From Acetatifactor sp. (GTDB taxonomy: Bacteria > Bacillota > Clostridia > Lachnospirales > Lachnospiraceae): a stretch of 64,000 nucleotides of DNA. The notes under the pieces were generated by a model. That model was not told where the DNA came from. It worked only from the letters and a program-made list of their open reading frames with translations, and made no database searches. The DNA is taken from positions 62,001-126,000 of the forward strand of contig JAILLF010000043.1 in NCBI GenBank assembly GCA_024693365.1, given 5' to 3'. Shown here one piece after another: positions 31,640-40,339 of the stretch (positions within the stretch are counted from its first letter, which is position 1; every line of letters starts with the position of its first letter). Position numbers and translations under genes: made by a program.

Positions 31640-34054
31640 ATGTATGGCAATAAGATCGACAATTTGATCAAAATGCGTGAGCAGGGCTTGCCGGTGCCGG
31701 AGTTTCGCATTCTTCGTTTTGGGGACCTGGTGGACGAAGGAGCATGGCGAAACGAGGTCACAAAATCGAAGGGCAAACTCACGGATCCGGGCAAACTGCG
31801 TGCCTGCCTTAAACCAGATTGGGAAGAGACTGTGCGCTCTGCCGCGGATGACAAGGATGGATTATTTGCGGTGAGAAGCTCCTGCAACCTAGAGGATGGA
31901 GAGGATTACAGCTTTGCCGGACAGTTTGCCACGTTTTTGAACGTGCAGAGAGAGGAGCTTTCGCAAAAGGTTCTTTTGTGCCTTGAATCCCTGCTTCAGG
32001 AAAGCGTCTTGAAATACTTGGAGCAGTCCGGGGCCAATGCGGCGAGTTTACAGATGAACGTTTTGGTGCAGGACATGGTGCAGGCAGACCGCGCGGGCGT
32101 GTTGTTTACGGCCAATCCCCAGGGAATCTTAAACGAGAGCGTGATTGCGGTTGGAAGAGGCCTGGGTGAGGGCGTGGTTTCCGGCGGCAGTGACGTCACG
32201 ACGTACTATTATCAGAGAACAAATCAGCTGTATTATTATGAGGGCAGGGAGGCACTTCTTTCCAACGCGGAGGTGGAAGAATTGATCGACCTGTCAAAGC
32301 GACTGGAAGATAAGTTTGGTCCATGGCTTGACGTGGAATTTGCCTTTCAGGATGGCAAAGTATTTGTTTTGCAAGTGCGGAGAATTACCACGATTCAGGG
32401 AGACCATCCGCTGATCCTGGACAACAGCAACATTGTGGAAAGCTATCCGGGACTGTCACTTCCGCTGACGATCTCGTTTGTCGAAATGGTGTACGGCGGC
32501 GTGTTTAAGGGCGTGAGCCGCCGCGTTTTGAAGAATGAAAAAGAACTGAGGAAGCATGAGGATGTGTTTTATCACATGGTGGGACACGCCAACGGCAGGG
32601 TATATTATAAAATCAGCAATTGGTACGCCGTATTGAAATTTCTGCCAATGCACCAGAAGATCATTCCCGTGTGGCAGGAGATGATGGGCGTTCGTCAGAA
32701 GGGATATGACGAGGAAGACGTAAAGCTTTCATCCATGGTACGGTTAATGACCTACTTCAATTCAATTTGCGAGCTTCTCAGCGTGCCGAGGCATCTAAAA
32801 CAGCTTGAGAAAACATTTGGCAAAGTCAATCAGGAATTCTATGCGAATTACCGCGAGGACTTAACCCCCAAGGAACTCATCGGACTATATCAGCGCGTCA
32901 AGGAGCAGCTCCTGGATGCCTGGGACGTTACGCTCTTAAACGATCTAAATACCTTTATCTCTACGGGACTTGTAAAGAGGAGACTCTTAAAGCGTCACCC
33001 CGGAGACGAGGCGTATGCGAACCGCTATATCTCCGGCATCTCGAATATCGAGAGCATGAAGCCCGTTCGTGCACTCATTGATTTGGCGCATGATTATCCT
33101 GGTCTTACGCCAGGCGAGCGGGAAGAGCGGAAGAAAGTCTACGTTCAGGAATATGGGGACAGAAACCTGGAGGAATTAAAGCTAGAGAGCAAGACCTTCC
33201 GGAGTCACCCGGAGATCCTGGAGGAAAAGATCCGGGAGTATCAGGCAGATCCAAAGCGGTTGGAGCGCCTTTGGCAGGAATTGCATCAGGAACGCGAAAA
33301 GGCTGTGAAGGAAGACTGGATCACGAGATTTCTTGGAAAGAGATGCGCGGCGGGAATCGCTGGCCGCGAGAGGTCCCGTTTAAACCGGAGCAGGGTGTAC
33401 GGCATGGTGCGGCTGATCTTTGGAAGCATGGGCAAGTACTACGCAAAACAGGGAAGCCTGCAAGATCCGGAGGATATTTTTTATTTGACGATTGATGAGG
33501 CATTCGCGCTGGCGGATGAGAACGTGACTCGTGCGGAAATGACGCAGGGGAACGATGGCCGCATGGAACCAGAGGCATCGAGACTTGACGTACAAAGAAC
33601 GATCGAAGAGCGCAGGGCATCTTACGAGCTCTTTTCGCAGCTTCCGGCGTATGGAAGACTTGTTTTTGAAAAACAGGAATTTGACAAGAGGCATGAGCGC
33701 GTAAATGCTTTTCAGAGAAGGCGTGAAGCCGGAACGCTCCAGGGCGTGCCCTGCTCTGCGGGTGAGGTGACGGCGCCTGCGCTGGTGATCCAAAGCGTGA
33801 AGGATGCAAAGGACGTGAGCGACAAGATTCTTGTGACCCGCATGACGGATCCAGGCTGGGTGTTTCTTCTTACGACGGCAAAGGGCGTGATCTCGGAGAA
33901 GGGGTCGCTGTTATCCCATACCGCCATTATTTCAAGAGAGCTTGGCGTGCCGTCGATCGTAGGCGTTGAGAATCTTCTGGAGACGGTAAAGACGGGAGAC
34001 CTTCTTCACGTGGACGGAAATACGGGAAAAATTGAAATCATTGGGGGAAGATAA
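31640..34054 (+). CDS. Dikinase-type phosphotransferase 2 (PPDK_N ATP-grasp plus His swivel domain)
   Basis: Second enzyme of the type at 27324, 804 residues. The ATP-grasp reads LFAVRSSCNLEDGEDYSFAG, then VQADRAGVLFTANPQG, GRGLGEGVVSGGSD and FAFQDGKVFVLQVRRIT. The swivel domain is SEKGSLLSHTAIISRELGVP with the phosphoryl His, and the C-terminus follows shortly. Again there is no PEP-binding barrel. The middle regions of the two proteins differ, so they probably serve two different acceptors or two steps rather than being duplicates. The gap to the UbiA gene is 6 bp; the next gene follows immediately. Confidence 0.8.
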   Translation: MYGNKIDNLIKMREQGLPVPEFRILRFGDLVDEGAWRNEVTKSKGKLTDPGKLRACLKPDWEETVRSAADDKDGLFAVRSSCNLEDGEDYSFAGQFATFLNVQREELSQKVLLCLESLLQESVLKYLEQSGANAASLQMNVLVQDMVQADRAGVLFTANPQGILNESVIAVGRGLGEGVVSGGSDVTTYYYQRTNQLYYYEGREALLSNAEVEELIDLSKRLEDKFGPWLDVEFAFQDGKVFVLQVRRITTIQGDHPLILDNSNIVESYPGLSLPLTISFVEMVYGGVFKGVSRRVLKNEKELRKHEDVFYHMVGHANGRVYYKISNWYAVLKFLPMHQKIIPVWQEMMGVRQKGYDEEDVKLSSMVRLMTYFNSICELLSVPRHLKQLEKTFGKVNQEFYANYREDLTPKELIGLYQRVKEQLLDAWDVTLLNDLNTFISTGLVKRRLLKRHPGDEAYANRYISGISNIESMKPVRALIDLAHDYPGLTPGEREERKKVYVQEYGDRNLEELKLESKTFRSHPEILEEKIREYQADPKRLERLWQELHQEREKAVKEDWITRFLGKRCAAGIAGRERSRLNRSRVYGMVRLIFGSMGKYYAKQGSLQDPEDIFYLTIDEAFALADENVTRAEMTQGNDGRMEPEASRLDVQRTIEERRASYELFSQLPAYGRLVFEKQEFDKRHERVNAFQRRREAGTLQGVPCSAGEVTAPALVIQSVKDAKDVSDKILVTRMTDPGWVFLLTTAKGVISEKGSLLSHTAIISRELGVPSIVGVENLLETVKTGDLLHVDGNTGKIEIIGGR

Positions 34055-35122
34055 GTGGAGTGCGTTAGCGTAAATAAGGATCAAGGGAGAGTCAAAGAAT
34101 TCCTTGCATTGTCAAAGCGTTTATATGATGCCGGCACGTATATGGAGAGCGGGTCTTCCGTGCGGGAGCTTCTTTTGGGGACGCATGTGCTGTCTAAGTA
34201 TTTTTCCTTCGATCCGTTTTTGATCTATGACGGGGAGAAGGTTGTCGGGAGATTTGCGATCACAACCTATCCCGGTGAGGACGTTGCCTATCTGGGCTTT
34301 TTTGAATGCGTGGATCGCAAGGAGGTTGCGGCCTTTTTGTTTGCCGAGGCAGAGAAGGTTTGCGGCAAGAAAGGACTTCACAGGATCGATGGTCCCGTGG
34401 ACGCCTCCTTCTGGATGACGTACCGGTTAAAGATCAACAACTTTGACAGGTCTCCATACACGGGAGAGCCTTACAACAAGGAATATTATTATCAATTCTT
34501 TTTGGATAACGGGTATGTCGTAAAAGAGCATTACACCTCGCAAGGGTACAGGGCCATCGATGAGAGCTACGTGAACGAGAAGTTCGAGAAACGATATCAG
34601 GCCTTTCTGGAGCAGGGATACGAGATCGTCAGTCCGACGCCGGAAACCTATGACAAGGCAGTCGGCGAGGTTTATGAGATGATTTCGGAGCTCTACAGTG
34701 ATTTTCCCGTGTATGAAAGGGTTGAAAAGGAGGATTTCCTGAAAATCTTCCAAAGCTACAAGTCCATTATGAACATGAGTATGACGAAGATGGCATATTA
34801 TCACGGGAAGGCCGTGGGATTCTACGTAAGCCTTCCGGATTACGGAAATCTGGTATATCGCCTAAATCCCTGGAATCTGCTGAAGATCCTGAGGCTGAAA
34901 AAGAATCCGAAGCGTTACGTCATGCTTTACATGGGCGTGGATCAGGCGCACAGGGGATTGGGAAAGGCCATCGTCTATGCGATCATGAAGGAATTGGAGA
35001 AAAATCATTTGCCGAGCATCGGCGCGCTGGCCAAGGACGGGAAGCTCACGCAGAATTATGCGGCAGAGGACGTTACGGACCGGTATGAATACGTATTACT
35101 GGAAAAAGTACTGAATGAATAA
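34055..35122 (+). CDS. GNAT-like acyltransferase, 355 residues
   Basis: The protein appears to contain two GNAT-like halves. The first has PFLIYDGEKVVGRFAITTYP and an altered core (HRIDGPVDASFWMTYRL). The second ends in YMGVDQAHRGLGKAIVYAIM (about 290-310), a good acetyl/acyl-CoA loop. Double-GNAT proteins transfer acyl groups from CoA or aminoacyl-tRNA. In this operon it may acylate a lipid headgroup with the product of the neighbouring ligase. The start is GTG directly after the previous stop codon, meaning tight coupling. Family assignment is fair; the substrate is unknown. Confidence 0.7.
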   Translation: MECVSVNKDQGRVKEFLALSKRLYDAGTYMESGSSVRELLLGTHVLSKYFSFDPFLIYDGEKVVGRFAITTYPGEDVAYLGFFECVDRKEVAAFLFAEAEKVCGKKGLHRIDGPVDASFWMTYRLKINNFDRSPYTGEPYNKEYYYQFFLDNGYVVKEHYTSQGYRAIDESYVNEKFEKRYQAFLEQGYEIVSPTPETYDKAVGEVYEMISELYSDFPVYERVEKEDFLKIFQSYKSIMNMSMTKMAYYHGKAVGFYVSLPDYGNLVYRLNPWNLLKILRLKKNPKRYVMLYMGVDQAHRGLGKAIVYAIMKELEKNHLPSIGALAKDGKLTQNYAAEDVTDRYEYVLLEKVLNE

Positions 35123-35140
35123 GAAAAGAGGTTATGAAAC

Positions 35141-36622
35141 ATGGCAGGTCAGACAAATCAATTGGAATGCTTTTTGCGCAAAGCATATGAGAATTGGGGC
35201 GATCGCGAGTACTTGTTTGAAAAGAAGGAAGGCAAGTACGTTTCCGTGACGTTTGGGGAGTTCGCGGAAAGGGTAAACTGGCTGGCTGCATATCTTTTGG
35301 ATAAGGGATTTCACGGAAAGAACATTGGCATATACGGTCCTAACAGCATCGAGTGGATGATCGCAGACGGATCCATTATGTGTTACGTGGGCTGCAGCGT
35401 TGGCATATCTAAGGATTGGTCCTATGATCACGTACAATATGGCGTGAAGAAGTGTGAGATTTCCTGCCTGATCTATGATGAGCGTCAGGGAGAAAACATT
35501 GATAAGCTGAAAGCGGAATTTCCTGAAATCACTTTTCTGTCCGTTCAAAAAGATTTTGCAGAATGCTTGCGTCAAGGCAAGGAGATGACCAAGGAGCTGT
35601 TTGCGTTGGAAGCAAAAGACGAGGACGAGCCTGCGAAGGTAGTGTTCACGGGAGGAACAACGTCCTTCCCCAAGGCAGTGCTGCTTTCCGTAAGGAATGT
35701 CTTTTCCGGTTATAAGGCGCTTGGCAGAAGGGCGCCTCTCACGGAGGAGGACGTATGCTATTTGTTTCTGCCGCTTAATCACACCTATGGATCCATTTAT
35801 AATTTCCTCTATTCACTTGTCTATGGATATCAGATTTATTTAACCTATTCCATTACGGACATGGCAAAGGAGATGATGGAGATTCATCCCACCGTGTTCT
35901 CCGGCGTGCCGCTGATCTTCATGCGTTTTTACGATGCGTCAAAGGCAATGGGCATTGGGCTTGGAACATTGTTTGGTGGGCGCATGAAATATTTGTTCTG
36001 TGGCGGCGCAAAGCTTGACGCGCAGGTCAGAAACGCCTATAAGGCAGAGGGCATGTATATGATGAATGCCTACGCGCTTTCAGAGACCTCCTCCGGGTTT
36101 AGCATTGATTATCCTGGCGAGGAGGACGTGGAGAGCGTCGGGACCCTTTTCGAGGACGTTGACGCCATTGTGATCGATCCGGATGAGGAAGGTTATGGCG
36201 AACTGGCCATCAAGGGCGAGAACGTATTTAAGGGTTATTACGGTGACGAAGAGGCGACCAAGGCGGCGTTTAATGAAGATGGCTATTTCCTGACCGGCGA
36301 TATTGGCTGTATAAAGAATGGAAAAGTGTATCTGCGAGGACGCAAGGATACCAGAATCGCGCTTCCAAACGGGGAGAACGTGTCCGTGCGAGAGATCGAG
36401 CAGAGAGTCAAGGGACTGCATGAGGGCGTGACTGCCGTGAAGCTTTACCTGCATGAGGGAATGCTTGCGGCAGACGTCTTTGTCAATCCCATTAGTCTTG
36501 CCGACGATGCAAAGCTTTGGGATTCCCTCATGGGGAAACTGAATGCATCGGTCTCCAGATTCGAAAGAATTGGAAAATATAATATATACGGAAGTGACAA
36601 ACTTCGGGGGAAACTGCTCTAA
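35141..36622 (+). CDS. AMP-forming acyl/aryl ligase (ANL superfamily)
   Basis: The 493-residue protein has the ANL signature motifs: the phosphate loop KVVFTGGTTSFPKAVLLS (about 166-183), the A5-like MMNAYALSETSSGFSIDYPG, GELAIKGENVFKGYYGDEEA and the hinge GYFLTGDIGCIKNGKVYLRG. It activates a carboxylic acid as an acyl-adenylate and then usually forms the CoA thioester. It is short at the C-terminus (ends SDKLRGKLL), but the Gly-Lys of the A10 motif is visible as RGKLL. Last gene of the operon; no clear terminator follows. It may supply the acyl donor for the GNAT-like protein. Confidence 0.85.
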   Translation: MAGQTNQLECFLRKAYENWGDREYLFEKKEGKYVSVTFGEFAERVNWLAAYLLDKGFHGKNIGIYGPNSIEWMIADGSIMCYVGCSVGISKDWSYDHVQYGVKKCEISCLIYDERQGENIDKLKAEFPEITFLSVQKDFAECLRQGKEMTKELFALEAKDEDEPAKVVFTGGTTSFPKAVLLSVRNVFSGYKALGRRAPLTEEDVCYLFLPLNHTYGSIYNFLYSLVYGYQIYLTYSITDMAKEMMEIHPTVFSGVPLIFMRFYDASKAMGIGLGTLFGGRMKYLFCGGAKLDAQVRNAYKAEGMYMMNAYALSETSSGFSIDYPGEEDVESVGTLFEDVDAIVIDPDEEGYGELAIKGENVFKGYYGDEEATKAAFNEDGYFLTGDIGCIKNGKVYLRGRKDTRIALPNGENVSVREIEQRVKGLHEGVTAVKLYLHEGMLAADVFVNPISLADDAKLWDSLMGKLNASVSRFERIGKYNIYGSDKLRGKLL

Positions 36623-36668
36623 AAATTCTCCTTTCACGACAAAAATGACGTAATTCACAACAAACCCC

Positions 36669-36697
36669 TTGCCACTGAGGGAAGAGCGGACTATAAT
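36669..36697 (+). promoter_or_regulatory. Sigma-A promoter of the M13 peptidase gene
   Basis: TTGCCA, 17-bp spacer, TATAAT, 44 bp before the ATG; it excludes the ORF-track start at 36669. Confidence 0.8.
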
Positions 36698-36740
36698 CCA
36701 ATTTGTCCGAAAAAATTTGACAAAGTTATGGAGGCAAGAA

Positions 36741-38909
36741 ATGAAAAAAAGAATTGTAGCACTGTTACTTACGTGCGTATTGGTCATTTCCGGCTGCGCT
36801 TCGGGTGAGAAGAACGGCGGAAATGAGAACGGGACGGAATCTTCCGTCACAGAGTCAAGCGTCGCACCGGAGAGCTCCGCGGAAGAGAGCTCAGCGCAGG
36901 AAAGCACGGCAATCGAGGAAACTGCGCCGACGGAGGAGCCTGAGGCGGAGGTTGGCTACGTGACGACGGGAGGAAATCCCTGGATCGATTCCGACCTGAA
37001 GGAGAACGTTACGGCAGACATGACGCTTTCCCCCAAGGATGATTTCCATCTGTACGTAAATCATGACTGGATCATGAATGCCCAGATTCCGGAGGGTCAC
37101 AGCTCCTGGGGCGCATTTAACGTTGTGGCTGATGAGATTGAGGCGAAAGCCCTTGCACTGCTGAATGACGAAACCCTCACAGGGCATGATGCTGAACTGA
37201 TTCAATCCCTGTATCATGCATATCTTGACTGGGATTCCAGAAATGCTGCCGGTGTTACGCCCCTCATGAGCACCATTGAGGACATCAAGGGCATCAAGAC
37301 CATGGATGAACTGACGGATTTCATCTGTGACATGGACCGTGCATATGGCGTTCCCACCTTCCTTGGCGGCGGTAACGGCACCGGTCTTACGGATTCCTCA
37401 AAGTATATTACGTACATTGCCAATGATAGTCTCATGCTTGGCGACGCTGCTGAATACAAGGAGCGTACGGAGATGGGAGACAGAACCTGTGAGGCGTACG
37501 TTTACCTGGCAAAGTACATGCTTCCCAGAGTGGGTTATACCGAGGAAGAGGCTGTCGCAATGTTTGACGCCATGCTTGATTTCGAGAAAAAGCTGGCAGA
37601 AAACGCATTTACCAGCGCGGATTCGATGAGCCCCGATTATCTTTCCAAGGTAAACAACGTTCGTACCCTGAAGGAGCTTGAGGAGGCTTCTCCCGTTTTC
37701 CCGATCAAACGGTTTATTAAAGCCATGGGGTATGATAACGCAAAGGAATTCCTTTTGATCCAGCCTAAGGTGCTTGATACCGTCAATGAGGTTTACGTGG
37801 AAGAGAATCTGGATGCGATCAAGAACTACATGATCGTAAAGTACGTTTTGGGAAACATGGGCGCTCTTGACAGGGAAGCCTATGAAGCGAACGTGAACGC
37901 AAGCAACATGGTAAATGGTTCGGAGGGAAGTCTTCCGGACGAGAAGCTGGCATTTAGCATTGTAAGAAGCGCACTGACGACGCCGATGGATCGCGCATAT
38001 CTTGAAAAATATGATTCCAAAGAAGTAAAGACCCGTATTACGAATATGATCAAGGAGATTATTTCAGTATATCGCGAGATGTTGTCCGAAGAGGATTGGA
38101 TGTCCGAAGCAACTAGGGAAAAAGCAATTGAGAAGCTTGATAACATGAGAATCAATGCAATTTATCCTGACAAGTGGCTGGATTACGGCAAGCTTGAACT
38201 CAAGGGACTTTCTTATCTTGAGTGCCTCAAGGCAATCTCTGAGTTTAATCAGGAGTTGGACCATAAGAACACGAATGGTAAGGTGGATAAGGATCTGTGG
38301 AGCGTTGATACGCTGGAGACCAATGCCTTCTACAATCCCATGGATAATTCCATCAACATTATTTTGGGACTCCTCGGCGGTGATTTCTATCATGAAGGCA
38401 TGAGTGATGAAGAACTGTACGGTGGAATTGGCGCCGTGATCGGTCACGAGATCTCTCATGCATTCGATACCAACGGAGCACAGTTCGACAAGAACGGCAA
38501 CATGGCCAGCTGGTGGTCAATGAAGGATTATACTGCCTTCCAGAAGCGCGCGCGTAAGCTGATCGATCATTATAACACCTTGACCGCATGGGAGGGCGCC
38601 CAGATCATGGGAAACAATTGCCAGACTGAGGCAATCGCTGACCTGGCGGGTCTGAAGGCCGTGCTGAAGCTTGCAGAAAAGAAGGAGAACTTTGATTACG
38701 AGAAGTTCTTTAAGGCCTATGCAACCATTTGGCAGGAAGTGATCACTTATGAGACGGAATACATGATCTACTCCCAGGATTCCCATCCACTGAACTATCT
38801 GCGTACCAACGTAACGGTTCAGCAGTTTGATGAGTTTTACAAGACCTTTGACGTAAAGGAAGGCGACAATATGTATCTGGCGCCGGAAGACAGAATTCTG
38901 GTTTGGTAA
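36741..38909 (+). CDS. M13-family (neprilysin-like) metallopeptidase lipoprotein
   Basis: The 722-residue protein starts MKKRIVALLLTCVLVISGCA with lipobox ISGC (Cys20), followed by a Ser/Glu-rich spacer to about residue 70. M13 features are DDFHLYVNHDWI at the start of the domain, then the zinc site IGHEISHAFDTNGAQFDKNG (HExxH). The third ligand follows in NCQTEAIADLAGLKA, and the closing YLRTNVTVQQFDEFYKTFDV. The enzyme would be anchored on the outer face of the membrane and cleave oligopeptides, releasing peptides for uptake. GGAGG is well placed. Length fits bacterial PepO plus a lipoprotein leader. Confidence 0.93.
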   Translation: MKKRIVALLLTCVLVISGCASGEKNGGNENGTESSVTESSVAPESSAEESSAQESTAIEETAPTEEPEAEVGYVTTGGNPWIDSDLKENVTADMTLSPKDDFHLYVNHDWIMNAQIPEGHSSWGAFNVVADEIEAKALALLNDETLTGHDAELIQSLYHAYLDWDSRNAAGVTPLMSTIEDIKGIKTMDELTDFICDMDRAYGVPTFLGGGNGTGLTDSSKYITYIANDSLMLGDAAEYKERTEMGDRTCEAYVYLAKYMLPRVGYTEEEAVAMFDAMLDFEKKLAENAFTSADSMSPDYLSKVNNVRTLKELEEASPVFPIKRFIKAMGYDNAKEFLLIQPKVLDTVNEVYVEENLDAIKNYMIVKYVLGNMGALDREAYEANVNASNMVNGSEGSLPDEKLAFSIVRSALTTPMDRAYLEKYDSKEVKTRITNMIKEIISVYREMLSEEDWMSEATREKAIEKLDNMRINAIYPDKWLDYGKLELKGLSYLECLKAISEFNQELDHKNTNGKVDKDLWSVDTLETNAFYNPMDNSINIILGLLGGDFYHEGMSDEELYGGIGAVIGHEISHAFDTNGAQFDKNGNMASWWSMKDYTAFQKRARKLIDHYNTLTAWEGAQIMGNNCQTEAIADLAGLKAVLKLAEKKENFDYEKFFKAYATIWQEVITYETEYMIYSQDSHPLNYLRTNVTVQQFDEFYKTFDVKEGDNMYLAPEDRILVW

Positions 38910-38920
38910 TCGTTAGGAAT

Positions 38921-38963
38921 AAAAAGGTTCTTCATCTTTTTCGGAAGATGGAGAACCTTTTTT
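38921..38963 (+). terminator. Rho-independent terminator of the M13 gene
   Basis: AAAAAGGTTCT-CATCTT pairs with AAGATG-AGAACCTTTTTTT around TTTCGG. Confidence 0.92.
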
Positions 38964-39067
38964 TGATTCGGGCGAACGATGCAAGGCCGTATTGTGCGGA
39001 GTTTGGGTCTTTTCCAGTCTTTTTAAAGCGAGTATAATGGTAAAAAAGGGGAAGGGAGGGCGTACGT

Positions 39068-39424
39068 ATGGAAATTCTTGGCGCTTTCATAGTGGTGATT
39101 CTTGCTATAATTGTTTCAGCAGGGGATACTTATTATCGCGTTTACGTAAGACCGGATATCAATGATGAAGACATTGAGCGTTATGAGAATAGTAGTTTCT
39201 GGACGCGTACGCGCCAACGGAGGAGTAGATATTATTCAGCGCTCAGGGCTAAGAGAATCCGGGAGAGATTGGGCCTTCAAGATACTACGAATTTTGAGAT
39301 TCCGGATTGGGCGAAGGGTGACGAAGGGACAAGCAAGAAGGATGCTTGGAAGTGTCCCGATTGTGGAAGACTAAATCACGGCTTTCAAGACACTTGTGCA
39401 TGCAGTTATCGTAAAAATGTTTAA
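39068..39424 (+). CDS. Membrane-anchored zinc-ribbon protein 1
   Basis: The 118-residue protein has an N-terminal membrane helix (LGAFIVVILAIIVSAGDTYY), a basic/aromatic stretch (FWTRTRQRRSRYYSALRAKR) and a C-terminal zinc ribbon WKCPDCGRLNHGFQDTCACS (pattern C-x2-C-x10-C-x-C). Two similar ribbons follow at 39529 and 39825. The basic segment next to the membrane may bind lipid headgroups or nucleic acid. No family name is known to me. A TATAAT-type -10 lies at about 39035. Its partners are probably the neighbouring genes of the same design. Confidence 0.7.
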   Translation: MEILGAFIVVILAIIVSAGDTYYRVYVRPDINDEDIERYENSSFWTRTRQRRSRYYSALRAKRIRERLGLQDTTNFEIPDWAKGDEGTSKKDAWKCPDCGRLNHGFQDTCACSYRKNV

Positions 39425-39705
39425 GGCAGCGAATCGGCTATGTCATTCGAGGAGAGAAATATGAGCCGGACGATTATTTTGAGTATCGTCCGCGGAAGTA
39501 TGAATCCCGCAGATATCGGAGATCCCTGATGGGCATGATTGAGAATTCGACGAAATTTGAATCGGAATATGAGAGACCGGCATGGTCATTTGAGGACAAT
39601 AAAGAGAATAAAAGACAGGACGAATGGTATTGTGATAAATGCGGTTATCGCAACAAAGGGTTCCAGAGCTCCTGCATATGCGGACAAAGCCGGCCCAAGG
39701 TCTGA
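39424..39705 (+). pseudogene. Zinc-ribbon protein 2, truncated paralog
   Basis: In one frame the sequence is open from just behind the previous stop. It reads EKYEPDDYFEYRPRKYESRR, then YRRSLMGMIENSTKF, and ends in the ribbon EWYCDKCGYRNKGFQSSCIC. The middle resembles the basic region of zinc-ribbon protein 1, but no membrane helix and no start codon remain upstream. A short product could still be made from the ATG at 39529 (58 residues, GGAG 7 bp upstream). Either a decayed duplicate or a shortened soluble ribbon protein. Missed by the ORF track because of its size. Confidence 0.5.
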
Positions 39706-39824
39706 CAAGCGGGAAGTACGTCATTTATGAAAAGGGCAAGGGAGTCTAAAGACTGCTTTGCTTTTTTTACGTAGACGGTCTGACGGGACGCATGTTATAA
39801 TATAACAAGTCAAAGAGGGAGAGA

Positions 39825-40313
39825 ATGGGTATGGAAGTCAAAAACATATTTTACTTTTTGCTTTTTGGCATTTATATTATTATAAAGATTGCGGAAAACT
39901 TTGGCGGCGGAGGCGGCTCAAAACAAAATGCTAAGATGGAAACTGCAATCAAAAGGCTGCAGCAGGAGGCCGAGGAAGCTGAAAGAGAAAAACTCGAACA
40001 GGCTAAAAAAGAAGAGGAAAATAAGGCAGATTTGGCAGCCATGGAAGAAGAAACTGACAAAGCCGGGGAAAACAAAGAAGAGATTATCGGGGAAGCTGAG
40101 GAAACCGGAGAAGAGTCGATCGCAGCAGAGGAGAAGACGGAAGAGAAAGAGACTGCAATGAAAGAGACTGTAGTGAAAGAGATTGCAGTGACGGAAGAAA
40201 CAGTGGTTCAGGAAGAGTCTCTTGCGGATGAACATACGTGGAAATGCCCGCAGTGCGGAAGAGTCAACCCCACGTATCAGTATGCATGTAAATGTGGTAA
40301 TCGTTTCAGATAA
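39825..40313 (+). CDS. Membrane-anchored zinc-ribbon protein 3
   Basis: The 162-residue protein has an N-terminal helix (KNIFYFLLFGIYIIIKIAEN), a Gly-rich hinge, and a long Glu/Lys-rich, probably coiled-coil or disordered stretch (about 45-135, EETDKAGENKEEIIGEAEET). It ends in the zinc ribbon WKCPQCGRVNPTYQYACKCG. The design equals protein 1 with a longer stalk. The stalk is acidic here but basic in protein 1. A -10 TATAAT near 39795 precedes it. ATG at 39825 or 39831 is possible. Confidence 0.7.
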   Translation: MGMEVKNIFYFLLFGIYIIIKIAENFGGGGGSKQNAKMETAIKRLQQEAEEAEREKLEQAKKEEENKADLAAMEEETDKAGENKEEIIGEAEETGEESIAAEEKTEEKETAMKETVVKEIAVTEETVVQEESLADEHTWKCPQCGRVNPTYQYACKCGNRFR

Positions 40314-40339
40314 GAAAAAAAAAGCGTGAGGATGGAAAG

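Noticed and set aside
27324-34054. Annotation of the two large enzymes as phosphoenolpyruvate synthase
   Set aside because: Both lack the C-terminal PEP/pyruvate barrel; only the ATP-grasp and phosphohistidine domains are present.
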